A stretch of DNA of 64,000 nucleotides from assembly GCF_001542815.1 (NCBI RefSeq), contig NZ_CP006992.1, forward strand, positions 1,431,501 to 1,495,500. Direction: 5' to 3'. The position numbers and the translations under genes were made by a program. How positions within the stretch are numbered: the stretch's first letter is position 1; each line of letters starts with the position of its first letter. The DNA is from Methylobacterium sp. AMS5. Its GTDB lineage: Bacteria; Pseudomonadota; Alphaproteobacteria; Rhizobiales; Beijerinckiaceae. Below the pieces are notes generated by a model. That model was not told the DNA's origin. It ran no database searches and saw only the letters and a program-made list of their open reading frames with translations. Of the stretch, positions 22,697 through 31,826 are shown piece after piece.

Positions 22697-23148
22697 CGAC
22701 CTGGCGCCCACCCCAACAGATCCGCGTCAAGGTGATCGGGCTGGCCTGGCGCGGGGACGCGCTGCTGGCCGTCGAGGTCCTCGACGATCGCGGCCGGATC
22801 AAGGGTGTGCGTCCGCCCGGCGGCAGCGTCGCCTTCGGCGAGACCCGCGAACAGGCCCTGGACCGGGAGTTTCGGGAGGAGCTGGGCTGCGGCGTGACGA
22901 TAACCGGGCTCTGGACGGTGTTCGAGAACCTCTATCGCCACGAAGGCGCGCTCGGCCACGAGATCGTGTTCGCGGCCGATATCCGCCTTCACGACGCGGC
23001 CCTCTACGACCGCGACCTAATCCGTTTCAGCGAGGATGACGGCACGGCCTGCACCGCGCGCTGGCTCCGGCCGAGCGCCCTTCCGGACGGCGCCGTCCTC
23101 TTCCCCGACGGCCTTGCGGCCGCGCTGGCGCATCGCCCCGAACGGTGA
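22693..23148 (+). CDS. Nudix hydrolase
   Basis: 151 residues from the ATG that overlaps the preceding stop (ATGA). The Nudix box is recognisable: GGSVAFGETREQALDREFREELGCG. The upstream strand RVKVIGLAWRGDALLAVEV and a mid-region HEIVFAADI fit MutT-like small Nudix proteins. The substrate, some nucleoside diphosphate derivative, is not predictable. Co-translation with a phosphopantetheinyl transferase hints at a link to CoA metabolism, which is inference only. Confidence 0.85.
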   Translation: MTTWRPPQQIRVKVIGLAWRGDALLAVEVLDDRGRIKGVRPPGGSVAFGETREQALDREFREELGCGVTITGLWTVFENLYRHEGALGHEIVFAADIRLHDAALYDRDLIRFSEDDGTACTARWLRPSALPDGAVLFPDGLAAALAHRPER

Positions 23149-23182
23149 GGACCGGCTTTCGGGACGATGCTCCGGCCTTGGC

Positions 23183-24451
23183 TCAACCCTGGCCGCCCGT
23201 CAGGCTGTGGCTGAGGAAGAAATCGAGCATCGCGCGCGAGGCATCCGGCCCGTTCGGGTCCGTGTAGCTGCCCGCCGGGCTGCCGCCGCACCACGCGTGG
23301 CCCGCGCCCTGCACCGACCATGCCTCGACCTGAACGCGGCCGGCCTCGTCGGCGTAGCGGATGCGGGTGTAGCTGTGACGGCCGTTGATCCCGCCCTCCT
23401 GGCGCGGCGTCAGGGCGTCGATGCCGGCCTGCGCCAGCACGGCGTCGGCGTTGCGGGGATGGACGGTGCCGTCACCCTCGCCATGGAAGACGATGGTGGG
23501 CACCCGCAATTTCTGCGTCACCGCGCCGGCGCCGAAGCCGGCCGCGCCCCCCGGCTCGGCCGCACCGGGCGCGCCGACCCGCATCGCCGAGAGCGCCGAG
23601 GACAGGTCGCGGGCGCAGCCCGCGGCGAGACCCGAATGCACGCCGAGGCCCGCGAACAGGTCGGGATAGGCCCGGGCGATGTTGGCCGCCGCCGCCCCGC
23701 CCGCCGAGAGCCCGGCGATGTAGATGCGGGAGCGATCGATCGGATGCTCGGCGCAGATCGCGCGGACGAGGCCCGCCACGATGCCGGCCTCGCCCATCTC
23801 CCGGCCCTGGTCGCCGGGCTCGAACCAGTTCCAGCACTTCTGCGCGTTGGCCCGGCTCGTCTGGCGGGGATAGGCGACGTAGGCCCCCTCCTCCTCGGCG
23901 AGCGTGTTCATCCGCGTTCCCGCCGCGAAATCCTCCGGCGACTGGCTGCAACCGTGCAGCATCACGAGCAGCGGGCGCGGTCCGCTCCGCGGGCTCGGGA
24001 TGAACAGCTTGTAGTCCCGCGCCCCGGCGGCGTTGGAGAAGCTGCGCTCGACGAACGGGCCGCCCTCCGACTCGAACCCGTCGGGTTCGGTAACGTTGGG
24101 TCTGGGCGCCTGCTGGCCACCGCCCGTCAGCCCGTTCAGCGAGGGAGCCAGCGAGCGCAGGCCCTGCATCACGTGGTCGATGTTCTCGCGAAGCCGTTCG
24201 GGGAGCAGCGTGGCGTGATCCGCATTCCGGGTCGCATCCACCTCCGGATCGAGCCGGGTCGCCGGGCCTTCGAGCCGATGCGTCCCCTGCGGGGCGGGCG
24301 ACGCATCGGCCGGCCGCGCCCCCTCGGCGGACAGGTCCGCACCACCGAGGCTGCGCTGGATCAGGGCGGTCGCCTCGCCGAACCGTCCGGCCTGGGTCAG
24401 GCGGGTGGCCTCGGCGATATCCGTGAAGAAGGCGTTGTGACGTTCGGTCAT
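23183..24451 (-). CDS. PHB depolymerase family esterase
   Basis: 422 residues. After a low-complexity N-terminal region of about 120 residues without a clear signal peptide, an alpha/beta-hydrolase domain starts at RDYKLFIPSPRSGPRPLLVMLHGCSQ (oxyanion region HGCSQ). It contains the lipase box GLSAGG (nucleophile Ser), a VFHGEGDGTVHPRN acid region, and AGHAWCGG with the catalytic His. This is the 'extracellular catalytic domain type 1' arrangement of short-chain PHA depolymerases/LpqC. A role in polyhydroxyalkanoate or polyester hydrolysis is likely. The neighbouring regulator-like gene might be linked. Confidence 0.85.
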   Translation of the reverse strand: MTERHNAFFTDIAEATRLTQAGRFGEATALIQRSLGGADLSAEGARPADASPAPQGTHRLEGPATRLDPEVDATRNADHATLLPERLRENIDHVMQGLRSLAPSLNGLTGGGQQAPRPNVTEPDGFESEGGPFVERSFSNAAGARDYKLFIPSPRSGPRPLLVMLHGCSQSPEDFAAGTRMNTLAEEEGAYVAYPRQTSRANAQKCWNWFEPGDQGREMGEAGIVAGLVRAICAEHPIDRSRIYIAGLSAGGAAAANIARAYPDLFAGLGVHSGLAAGCARDLSSALSAMRVGAPGAAEPGGAAGFGAGAVTQKLRVPTIVFHGEGDGTVHPRNADAVLAQAGIDALTPRQEGGINGRHSYTRIRYADEAGRVQVEAWSVQGAGHAWCGGSPAGSYTDPNGPDASRAMLDFFLSHSLTGGQG

Positions 24452-24523
24452 GCGGGTCTCGCTTTCCGGGTCGGCGACGGGCGCGCGCGAGCGCAGCGGG
24501 TCACGAGGGGGATTTCCAGAGGG

Positions 24524-24973
24524 TCAGGGCAGACGGTCGGCCAGCACCCGCTTCACGGCGGGGCTCGCCTGGAGGCTGCCGAGCACTTCGATCGAGGCGA
24601 TCGCGGCACTGGCGAGGTGGGCGGGAACGTCGTCGGCGATGACGGCGAGGCCGAGGACGCGGATATCGAGCCGTGCCCCCGCCGCCTGCGCCGCTTCCAG
24701 TTCGGCCCGGCCGTAGCGGCGCAGGCCGACTTCGATCGGTTTGCGGGCCACCGACTGGCGGGTGATGTCGGCGTGGCGCTCGATCTGGTTGCGGACCGCC
24801 GTGCGGATGAAGTCGCTGCGGTTGGCGTAGACGCCCTCGGACACGAGCAGATCGACATGCCCGAGATCGACGAAGCCGAGATTGACCGTGATCTTCTCAT
24901 GGTCGCCGGGTTTGGCGCCGAGCCTCACGGCGATCGGAGCATCCGGCCGTGTCTCTTGAATCACGTCCATCAT
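24524..24973 (-). CDS. Ribbon-helix-helix (CopG-like) DNA-binding protein with C-terminal extension
   Basis: 149 residues starting at tandem ATGs (24973 or 24970). Residues about 28-68, EKITVNLGFVDLGHVDLLVSEGVYANRSDFIRTAVR, form a beta-helix-helix typical of MetJ/Arc-type repressors. The roughly 80-residue C-terminal part (DIRVLGLAVIADDVPAHLASAAIASIEVLG) has alternating hydrophobic strands and looks like a ligand- or partner-binding domain. No antitoxin-toxin partner is adjacent. It lies 72 bp upstream of the PHB-depolymerase gene on the same strand, so it could control that gene. Confidence 0.75.
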   Translation of the reverse strand: MMDVIQETRPDAPIAVRLGAKPGDHEKITVNLGFVDLGHVDLLVSEGVYANRSDFIRTAVRNQIERHADITRQSVARKPIEVGLRRYGRAELEAAQAAGARLDIRVLGLAVIADDVPAHLASAAIASIEVLGSLQASPAVKRVLADRLP

Positions 24974-25191
24974 CGCGCGACATCCCTGCGCCAGCCATAG
25001 GGCAGGTATGGGAAGGCTTATGCTGCACCGCAAGATGAAGTTTTTTGCATCGCAGCAAGGCAGGCGATGAGGTGGGAGCGGTTCCGCTGGCGCCGCGTCG
25101 GCCGAAGGACGGGCGATTCGAACCCAAAGACCGCACGCCGAGAAAGACTTAACGGATCGTTTCCGGTGCGGTCACAGCCGCGGGCATCGGC

Positions 25192-25902
25192 TCACGGCTC
25201 CATGTAGTCCCGCCAAATGGCGTTTGTTCCGAGGCTCTCGACAAAGCTGTCATGCCGCAAGCGCTCACCTTCGGTGAGGCGACTGCGAATCGCCCGCGGG
25301 CCGACCGGACCCGAATCGGTCGGGGCGCCGAGCGCCAGGGTCCCGACCGGCTCGGCGATGCTGAGCCCCAGGGTGGTCTGCTTGCCGCCGAGCAACTCGA
25401 CATAGACCTCGGCCAGGATCTGCGCGTCGAGCAGCGCGCCGTGCTTGACGCGGCGGGTGGTGTCCACGCCGTAGCGGTTGCACAGGGCATCGAGGTTGTT
25501 GGCCGCGCCCGGATGCTTGCGGCGGGCGAGCAGCAGGGTATCGACCACGTCCTCCAGCGCGATCGGCTTCGGCGCGGCGGGCCCGAGCCGGGCGAACTCC
25601 ATGTTGAGGAAGCCGACGTCGAAGGGCGCGTTGTGGATCACCAGCCGCGCATCGCCGCAGAATTCGAGGAAGGCATCGACCACCTCGGCGAAGACCGGCT
25701 TGTCGGCGAGCATCGCATCCGAGATGCCGTGCACCGCGAACGCCCCTTCGGACACCGCCCGCTGCGGGTTGATGAGCCGGTGGAAGGTCTCTCCGGTCTG
25801 GACGTGGTTGATGAGTTCGACGCAGCCGATCTCGATCAGCCGGTCGCCGTTTCGAGCCTCCGTGCCGGTGGTCTCGGTATCGAGGACGATCTCGCGCAGC
25901 AT
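25192..25902 (-). CDS. dnaQ: DNA polymerase III epsilon (proofreading 3'-5' exonuclease) subunit
   Basis: 236 residues. The exonuclease motifs are present: Exo I IVLDTETTG, Exo II HNAPFDVGFLN, and Exo III region KHGALLDAQILAEVY. A short C-terminal tail could contact the alpha subunit. It is the usual origin-side neighbour of coaE in alphaproteobacteria, and here the two are separated by about 70 bp. Its position next to coaE-aroE-maf is part of the conserved origin-proximal block. Confidence 0.95.
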   Translation of the reverse strand: MLREIVLDTETTGTEARNGDRLIEIGCVELINHVQTGETFHRLINPQRAVSEGAFAVHGISDAMLADKPVFAEVVDAFLEFCGDARLVIHNAPFDVGFLNMEFARLGPAAPKPIALEDVVDTLLLARRKHPGAANNLDALCNRYGVDTTRRVKHGALLDAQILAEVYVELLGGKQTTLGLSIAEPVGTLALGAPTDSGPVGPRAIRSRLTEGERLRHDSFVESLGTNAIWRDYMEP

Positions 25903-25972
25903 TTTTTCCGATCCGATGCAGGTGAACAGCCTGCGCGCAGCTCGCGAAGGATGCGTTAACCCGCAGAGCCCT

Positions 25973-26593
25973 TCAGCGGGTTCGGCTGGTCAGTTCCTCG
26001 ACGATCCGCGCCACCTCCGCCTCCGCGTGTTCGAACCCGCGGCTCGTGTCGATCACGTAGTCCGCCCGCGCCCGCTTCTCGGCATCCGGCATCTGCTTGG
26101 CGCGGATCGCCTCGAAGGCGTCCTCGGTCATGCCGGGACGGGCGAGCACGCGGGCGCGCTGCACCGGCGCCGGGGCGGTGACGACGAGGACGGCGTCGCA
26201 GCGGGCGTCGGCCCCGGTCTCGAACAGGAGCGGGATGTCGAGGACGACCAGCGGCGCCCCGGCGTTGCGGGCGAGGAAGGCGCGGCTCTCGTCCCGGACC
26301 AGCGGATGTACGATCGCTTCCAGCCGGGCGAGTTTTTCCGCATCGCCCAGCACCGCCTTGCGCAGGGCCGGCCGGTCGACGCCGCCCTCCGGCGTCAGGG
26401 TGCCCGGAAAGGCCTCGCCGATCGCCTGCGCCGCGCCGCCGCCCGGCCCGTAGAGGGCGTGGACCGCCGCGTCCGAATCGTGGACCGGCACGCCGCGGGT
26501 GGAGAACATCTTGGCGGTGGCCGACTTGCCCATGCCGATCGAGCCGGTGAGGCCGAGCACCACGGGCGGGCGGGGGTGTTCAGGTGCGCTCAT
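25973..26593 (-). CDS. coaE: Dephospho-CoA kinase
   Basis: 206 residues from the ATG at 26591-26593, whose last bases overlap the aroE stop. The P-loop [20 protein letters not shown], the DSDAAVH substrate region and the PLLFETG lid region are all typical. It phosphorylates dephospho-CoA to give coenzyme A, the final step of the pathway. Longer frames upstream lie inside aroE and are shadows. Confidence 0.95.
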   Translation of the reverse strand: MSAPEHPRPPVVLGLTGSIGMGKSATAKMFSTRGVPVHDSDAAVHALYGPGGGAAQAIGEAFPGTLTPEGGVDRPALRKAVLGDAEKLARLEAIVHPLVRDESRAFLARNAGAPLVVLDIPLLFETGADARCDAVLVVTAPAPVQRARVLARPGMTEDAFEAIRAKQMPDAEKRARADYVIDTSRGFEHAEAEVARIVEELTSRTR

Positions 26594-27426
26594 TTCGCGA
26601 CGAGATCCGCGACGATGGTTTGGCGCAGGGCCGGCGTCACCTCGGGCCGCAGGCCGAACCAGGCTTCGAATCCCGGCACCGCCTGGTGCAGCAGCATGCC
26701 GAGCCCGTCGACCGCCGCGAGCCCCCGCGCCCGCGCCGCGGCGAGCAGCTTCGTCTCCAAGGGCACGTAGACGATGTCGGCCACCGCCGCGCGGTCCGGG
26801 AGCGGGGCGAGGTCGAGGTCGAGCGGCGGGTGGCCTGCCATGCCGAGCGACGTGGTGTTGACGAGAAGCCCGGTGCCGGAAAGCGCATCCGGCACGGCCT
26901 CCCAGGCCAGCGCCTCGATGTGTTCGGGGTCGAGTTCGGCGAGCGCCCGCGCCCGCTCGGGGCTGCGGTTGGCGACGCGGACCGAGAGCCCCCGCTCCAC
27001 CAGCCCGACGACGATGGCCCGCGCCGCGCCGCCCGCGCCGAGCACGACGGCGGACCCGCCGGTCCGCTCGGGCCAACGCTGCCCGAGGCTGTGATCGAGA
27101 TGGGCGATGAAGCCCGGCGCGTCGGTGTTGTCGCCGCGCACGCGGTCGCCCTCGACGATCAGCGTGTTCACCGCGCCGATCGTCTTGGCCCGCTCCGTCA
27201 GGGAATCGGCCAACTGATAGGCCGCCTCCTTGTGCGGGATGGTGACGTTGCCGCCGGCAAATCCCGAGGCCGGAAGCCCGCGGATGAAGGCTTCGAACGC
27301 CTCCGGCGCCACGTCGAGGCGCTCGTAGCTGCCTTCAAGGCCGTGCTCGGCGAGCCAGTGCCCGTGGATCAGCGGCGAGCGGGAATGCCGGATCGGATGG
27401 CCGACGACGAAGGCCCTAATTGTCAT
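26590..27426 (-). CDS. aroE: Shikimate dehydrogenase
   Basis: 278 residues. The substrate site is visible as [16 protein letters not shown] (Ser-x-Ser) and [11 protein letters not shown] (catalytic Lys). GDNTDAPGF follows, and the NADP-binding loop is [16 protein letters not shown], with NRSPERA after it. It reduces 3-dehydroshikimate to shikimate. It overlaps coaE by 4 bp, giving translational coupling. Confidence 0.95.
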   Translation of the reverse strand: MTIRAFVVGHPIRHSRSPLIHGHWLAEHGLEGSYERLDVAPEAFEAFIRGLPASGFAGGNVTIPHKEAAYQLADSLTERAKTIGAVNTLIVEGDRVRGDNTDAPGFIAHLDHSLGQRWPERTGGSAVVLGAGGAARAIVVGLVERGLSVRVANRSPERARALAELDPEHIEALAWEAVPDALSGTGLLVNTTSLGMAGHPPLDLDLAPLPDRAAVADIVYVPLETKLLAAARARGLAAVDGLGMLLHQAVPGFEAWFGLRPEVTPALRQTIVADLVAK

Positions 27427-27454
27427 GGAAACCTGCTGGGAAAGTCGAGAGGCA

Positions 27455-28465
27455 TCACGCGACGCAGCTCGTCGGCAGCGTGCAGGCGGTCTGCCCCTCG
27501 ATCTCGATCTGAAGGGTGGCGTGACCGATCCCGAAGCGCGCCCGCAACGCGTCCGCCGTCTCCTTGAGGAAGAGCCGGTCGGGCGCCGCGTCGGCGATCA
27601 CGAGATGGGCGGTGAGGGCGACTTCGGTGGTGCTCATCGGCCAGATGTGCAGGTCGTGCAGCCCGCGCACGCCGGGGCGCGCGGCGAGATAGGCGCGAAC
27701 GGCCTCCGGGTCGATGCCGGGCGGCACCGCGGCAAGCGACATCGCCACGCTGTCGCGCAGGAGCCCCCAGGTCGCGGCGATGATGAGCGCGGCGATGGCG
27801 AGGCTCACCAGCGGGTCGATCCAGTCGAAACCGGTGGCGAGGATGACGAGGCCCGCGAGCACCACGCCGGCCGAGACCGCTGCGTCGGCCACCATGTGCA
27901 GGTAGGCGCCGCGGATGTTGATGTCGTCCGTGGAGCCCGAGGCGAACAGCCAGGCGGTGAAACCGTTGATGAGGATGCCGATGCCGGCCACCACCATCAC
28001 CGTGGTGCCGGCGACGGGGGCCGGCTCGAGGAAGCGCTGCACCGCCTCGACGATGATGCCGCCGGTCGCGACCAGAAGCACCACCGCATTGAACAGCGCG
28101 GCCAGGATCGAGGAGCCGCGCAGGCCGTAGGTGAAGCGCGCCGACGGCGCCCGCCTCACCAGCACCGCGGCGATCCAGGCGGCGGCAAGTCCCAGCACGT
28201 CGGAGAGGTTGTGGCCCGCATCGGCCACCAGCGCCATGGAATTCGAGAGCCAGCCATAGGCCGCCTCGACGCCGACGAAGCCGAGATTCAGCGCGATGCC
28301 GATGGCGAAGGCCGGCCCGAAATTCTTCGGAGCGTGGACGTGCCCGAGCCCGCCATGCCCAAGCCCCCCATGTCCATGACCGTGGTCATGCTCATGCCCG
28401 GCATGATCGTGGCCGTGATCCGGATGGGCGTGGGCGTGCCGATGATCCTGCCGGTGGTCGTCCAT
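27455..28465 (-). CDS. Cation diffusion facilitator (Zn2+/Co2+/Cd2+ efflux) protein
   Basis: 336 residues. The first 45 residues are extremely His/Asp/Gly-rich (HDHAGHEHDHGHGHGG), a probable metal-binding tail. Six membrane helices follow. SNSMALVADAGHNLSDVLGL (helix 2 HxxxD site) and HMVADAAVSAGVVLAGL (helix 5 HxxxD) form the CDF transport site. A C-terminal cytoplasmic domain has LHDLHIWPMS. It exports divalent cations in exchange for protons. Its insertion between aroE and maf interrupts the otherwise conserved origin-side gene order. Confidence 0.92.
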   Translation of the reverse strand: MDDHRQDHRHAHAHPDHGHDHAGHEHDHGHGHGGLGHGGLGHVHAPKNFGPAFAIGIALNLGFVGVEAAYGWLSNSMALVADAGHNLSDVLGLAAAWIAAVLVRRAPSARFTYGLRGSSILAALFNAVVLLVATGGIIVEAVQRFLEPAPVAGTTVMVVAGIGILINGFTAWLFASGSTDDINIRGAYLHMVADAAVSAGVVLAGLVILATGFDWIDPLVSLAIAALIIAATWGLLRDSVAMSLAAVPPGIDPEAVRAYLAARPGVRGLHDLHIWPMSTTEVALTAHLVIADAAPDRLFLKETADALRARFGIGHATLQIEIEGQTACTLPTSCVA

Positions 28466-28479
28466 CGTCCCTCGCCGTG

Positions 28480-29094
28480 TCAGAACGCCAGCAGGCCCAT
28501 GCCCCGCAGCTGCGCGAGAAGGGGCGTGAGCGGCAGGCCGAGAACCGTCGAATGGTCACCCTCGACCCGCTCGAACAGGTGGATGCCGAGCCCCTCAAGC
28601 TGGTAGGCGCCGACGGAAGCCGTGACCGCCGCGCCTGCGAGCCGCAGATAGGCGTCGATGGCGCCCGCATCGAGGGGGCGCAGGGTCAGCCGCGCGGTTT
28701 CGACGAAATCCTCGGCGCGGCCGCCGCGCCGGATCGCGACCGCCGAATGCAGCGCGTGGGTCCGGCCCTGGAGCCGGGCGAGATGGGCGTGCGCGTCCGC
28801 GAGGTCGGCGGGCTTGTGGAAGATCTGGCCCTCGCATTCGAGCACTTGGTCGGCGCCGATCACGACGCGGCCGGGATGGCGGACCGCCACCTCCTCCGCC
28901 TTGGCCTGGGCGAGCCGCCGCGCCAGTTCGACCGGGGCCAGGGCGCCGCCCTCGGCCTCCAAGGCGCGCTCGTCGATCCGCGCGGGCGCCGTCTCCACCG
29001 GCAGGCCGGCCCCCGTCAGGAGATCGCGCCGGGTGGCGCTCGCCGAGGCGAGAAGGAGCGGTGCGGGCGCAAGCCAGAGGGGGGAAGCGTTCAC
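28480..29094 (-). CDS. maf: Maf-like nucleoside triphosphate pyrophosphatase
   Basis: 204 residues from a GTG at 29094. LLLASASATRRDLL is the family N-terminal signature (S-x-S-x-x-R). A VVIGADQVLECEG region, the ALHSAVAIRRGG strand and DAGAIDAYLRL...GAYQLEGLG complete the fold. Maf/YhdE-type enzymes hydrolyse non-canonical nucleotides such as dTTP/UTP or modified bases to monophosphates. It stands next to the aroE-coaE-dnaQ block, as in other alphaproteobacteria. Confidence 0.9.
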   Translation of the reverse strand: MNASPLWLAPAPLLLASASATRRDLLTGAGLPVETAPARIDERALEAEGGALAPVELARRLAQAKAEEVAVRHPGRVVIGADQVLECEGQIFHKPADLADAHAHLARLQGRTHALHSAVAIRRGGRAEDFVETARLTLRPLDAGAIDAYLRLAGAAVTASVGAYQLEGLGIHLFERVEGDHSTVLGLPLTPLLAQLRGMGLLAF

Positions 29095-29110
29095 GTCGAA
29101 AATGATTCCG

Positions 29111-30247
29111 TCAGCGCAGGCCGCGCCAGTCGAGCCAATCGAACAGGAAGTCGATATCCTCGGGCGCCACCGAGAAGAACCCCTCCTCCGAGCGTTCCGA
29201 GCCGATCACATAGCCGCTGGCATGGCCCAGCGTGTGGTCGATCGAGCTTTGCAGGAAGCCGAGTTCGAGCCCGTTGTCGCGCAAGGCCACCACGGTGGTG
29301 CCGGGCGGCGCGAACAGCGAACCGTGCAGCCCCGAACCGTACTCGCCGATGATCGTGCCGGCCGAGCGGAACAGGGCGATCTGTTCGGGCACGCTCAGCC
29401 GCTCGGGCCGGACGGGGGTGAAGCCGCGGGCCACCGCCTTCTCCTCGAACGCCGCCCGCTCCGCGAGGGTGCGCCGGTTATGCGTATCGGCATTGTCCGA
29501 GCGGGAGATCAGGAGTTTTTCGCTCCCCGGCTTCTCGCGCCGACGGCGCGGCCGCCACAGGGGCCGCCAGCGAGCGGCGGGCGCCGCGCGCTCGAGAAGG
29601 AAGCGGCGGGCCTGCCGCATCAGCGGCGAGGCGCGGCTGATGAAGCGCAAAGCCGTCGGCACGAGGAGGGAGCGGCAGACGACGAGATCGCGGGTGCGGT
29701 CGTAGACGACGAGGCGGTCCTCTTCGATGCCGAGGAGGCCAAGCCAGTCTCGCGCGAAACGCGGCGTATCGGCGGGCAGGAGGTAGGCCAGCCGCGTGAT
29801 GTCGTGGCCGGCCCGGTCGAGCAGGAACAGTTTCGGCAGGAAATCGACCAGCCAGTGGCCGTACATCTGGTGGCCCATGCCGGTCAGCAGCACGACCGGC
29901 TCCTCGACCGTGACCCGCCGCAGATCCGGCAGCCGCGCGGCGATGGCGCGGAAATGCCCCTCGAAGTTGACGGAGAAGATGTTGAGCTGGGCGGCGTATT
30001 GGAACACGCCGTCGAGGAGCACGACGCCCTCCTCGGTCACCGCCGCCCCCGGCAATTCGTAGAGGCTCGTCCCGAGCACGGTGGTCTGCTCGTGGTAGAG
30101 GCGCAGCAGCTTGGGCGTCACCGCGCCGACCAGCAATTCGGGCGGAGGCGCCCAGTCCCGGTAGGACAGGCTGAGATCGGTGCAGCGCCCGCGCCCGGCC
30201 TGGACGGTCTCGCGCAGATCGGCCGCGGCGAGGCCGGCGTCGTCCAT
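29111..30247 (-). CDS. Glycosyltransferase family 61 (DUF563) protein
   Basis: 378 residues, no signal peptide. The region GHQMYGHWLVDFLPKLFLLD and the C-terminal SDNADTHNRRTLAE...EQIALFRSAGTIIGEYGSGLHGSLFAPPG is the GT61 pattern (G-x-G-L-H motif). Such enzymes transfer xylose or related sugars in polysaccharide synthesis. It is embedded between maf and ppsR on the same strand with about 11-16 bp gaps, which is not its usual location and suggests an insertion into the origin-proximal block. The acceptor is unknown. Confidence 0.82.
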   Translation of the reverse strand: MDDAGLAAADLRETVQAGRGRCTDLSLSYRDWAPPPELLVGAVTPKLLRLYHEQTTVLGTSLYELPGAAVTEEGVVLLDGVFQYAAQLNIFSVNFEGHFRAIAARLPDLRRVTVEEPVVLLTGMGHQMYGHWLVDFLPKLFLLDRAGHDITRLAYLLPADTPRFARDWLGLLGIEEDRLVVYDRTRDLVVCRSLLVPTALRFISRASPLMRQARRFLLERAAPAARWRPLWRPRRRREKPGSEKLLISRSDNADTHNRRTLAERAAFEEKAVARGFTPVRPERLSVPEQIALFRSAGTIIGEYGSGLHGSLFAPPGTTVVALRDNGLELGFLQSSIDHTLGHASGYVIGSERSEEGFFSVAPEDIDFLFDWLDWRGLR

Positions 30248-30258
30248 GTGCCGGAGCC

Positions 30259-31089
30259 TCAGGTCGCGATGAACTTGAGGCGGTGCTCGCGGTAGAGATC
30301 GAGGATCGCGGCGGCCGTCTCCTCGATCGAGCGGCGGGTCACGTCGATGGTCGGCCAGCGGTACTTGGCGCAGAGCCGGCGCGAGGCGGCGATCTCGTCG
30401 GAGACCGATTGCCGATCGACATAGGAGGAGTTGTCGTCGGCCTTCAGGCTGAGCAGGCGGTTCTGGCGGATCTGCACGATCCGCTCCGGGCTGGCGATCA
30501 GCCCGACGATCAGCGCCTTCTTGACCCGGTCGAAGCTCGGCGGCAGCGGCATCGAGGGGACCAGCGGCAGGTTCGCGGTCTTGAGCCCGCGATTGGCGAG
30601 ATAGATCGAGGTCGGCGTCTTCGAGGTGCGGCTGACGCCGACCAGCACCACGTCGGCCTCGTCGAGATCCGCCGGCAGATTGCCGTCGTCGTGGGCCAGC
30701 GTGAAGTTCATCGCGTCGATGCGCTTGAAGTACTCGGCGTTGAGCATGTGCTGGGCGCCCGGCCGCTCGGTCGAGGTCGCGCCGAGATAGGAGCGCAGGA
30801 GCGCGTGCACCGGCTGGAGCACGTTGAGCGTCGGCGAGCCGGTCTCGCGGCAGGCCTCCTCCAGGCGCTCGATCAGCTCGTGGCCGACCAGCGTGTAAAG
30901 CACGAGGCCCGGCGCCGCCTTGATCTCGGAGATCACGCGTTCGAGCTGCGCGCCCGAGCGCACCAGCGGGTAGACGTGCTCGATCGCCGAGATGCCCTCG
31001 TACTGCACGGCCGCCGCGCGCCCGACATTGATCAGGGTCTCGCCGGTGGAATCCGAGACGAGATGAAGATGGAAATAGCTGCGGCTCAT
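30259..31089 (-). CDS. ppsR: Pyruvate, phosphate dikinase / PEP synthase regulatory protein (kinase-pyrophosphorylase)
   Basis: 276 residues from the ATG at 31087-31089. [21 protein letters not shown] opens the DUF299 family, and the P-loop-like ADP site [18 protein letters not shown] lies at about residues 150-167. It ends in a [16 protein letters not shown] helix. The protein reversibly phosphorylates and inactivates pyruvate dikinases, using ADP as phosphate donor and Pi for reactivation. It is the first gene of the leftward arm beside the proposed origin. Confidence 0.92.
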   Translation of the reverse strand: MSRSYFHLHLVSDSTGETLINVGRAAAVQYEGISAIEHVYPLVRSGAQLERVISEIKAAPGLVLYTLVGHELIERLEEACRETGSPTLNVLQPVHALLRSYLGATSTERPGAQHMLNAEYFKRIDAMNFTLAHDDGNLPADLDEADVVLVGVSRTSKTPTSIYLANRGLKTANLPLVPSMPLPPSFDRVKKALIVGLIASPERIVQIRQNRLLSLKADDNSSYVDRQSVSDEIAASRRLCAKYRWPTIDVTRRSIEETAAAILDLYREHRLKFIAT

Positions 31090-31150
31090 CGTCGGCCCGT
31101 CTCTGCCGTGACGCTCGGTCCGGGGCGACACACCCGCCCCGAGGGGATGC

Positions 31151-31235
31151 TTAGTGTCTCTCACAAAGCTCCCGCCGCGCTGTCATCGCCAGAGCGAGAA
31201 CGGTCGGAGACCGGGAGTTTTGTGAGGCACTCTTA
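31151..31235. repeat. Large imperfect inverted repeat upstream of ppsR
   Basis: ctcacaaagctcccg (31160-31174) pairs with cgggagttttgtgag (31212-31226) at 14 of 15 positions. Weaker complementarity extends outward (ttagtgtct / aggcactctta). The 12-mer gtgtctctcaca at its left edge recurs, inverted, at 62720-62731 upstream of pyrF. It may be an upstream hairpin in the ppsR leader or a dispersed repeat. Confidence 0.65.
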
Positions 31236-31724
31236 GAGCATTTTCTCGGGCAAGCGCGATGCCGAATTGCCGTCGGCCGTGGGGACTTCGGCTGCCATGC
31301 GGCCGGACAGCCCGTTACCGTGGCGGCCCGAGCGCGTCGCCGACCCTCGCGGATCATGCCGGAGCCCGACCCGCTCCGTGATGGAAAGACGGAGCCGAAC
31401 CGTTCCGGCAGGGCGGCGCAGCGGCCGATTCCGTCACCACCCCGGAAAATTTCGATTGTGTTGTCAGCGCTTTAGCGTTCCGCCACCGCCACGCTGTCCC
31501 CAGGGCGCGTCCGGGGAGTCGATAAGTGGGGAAAACCAGGCCCCATCGGAGCGCGACGGCGGGTTGGCCCGAAATCCATCGACTCCGCCCTCAACACCCC
31601 GACCTTGCGCACACGGTGGAGTCGCCCGAATGGGAGAATCCGGGACCGAGGCGGCCATCAGGGCATACGGGCCCATGCAAGCCTCTGCTGAGCTTGGCCT
31701 ATCGTGGACATTAGATCCAATCCG

Positions 31725-31739
31725 TTAAGAGGCGATTAA
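31725..31739 (+). promoter_or_regulatory. CtrA-type binding site (TTAA-N7-TTAA)
   Basis: ttaagaggcgattaa matches the full alphaproteobacterial CtrA consensus TTAA-N7-TTAA exactly. It lies about 165 bp upstream of the hemE start. In Caulobacter, CtrA sites overlap the hemE promoter inside the origin and block initiation there. Confidence 0.65.
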
Positions 31740-31808
31740 CGCCGTGGCCGTGGGGAGGGCCTGTGGACGCGCTTGCGGCATCACGATCCAACGTCCAAGA
31801 GAAAAAAC

Positions 31809-31826
31809 AGAGATTCTAGAATCTCT
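31809..31826. promoter_or_regulatory. Perfect 18-bp palindrome in an AT-rich patch upstream of hemE
   Basis: agagattct followed directly by agaatctct. It is flanked by gaaaaaac on the left and ctttctttga on the right, the most AT-rich patch of this intergenic region. It is a candidate operator of hemE or part of a DNA-unwinding element. Confidence 0.55.

Noticed and set aside
25111..25125. gggcgattcgaaccc, resembling a tRNA T-arm on the minus strand
   Set aside because: The T-stem does not pair and no acceptor, D or anticodon stems fit around it.
31526..31714. Short open frames in the proposed origin
   Set aside because: No ribosome site, no family pattern, and codon use unlike neighbouring genes.
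31500..31770. Possible DnaA boxes (tgtggacgc, agtggggaa, cgtggacat)
   Set aside because: Each has three mismatches to TTATCCACA or its complement, which is expected by chance; I do not list them as sites.
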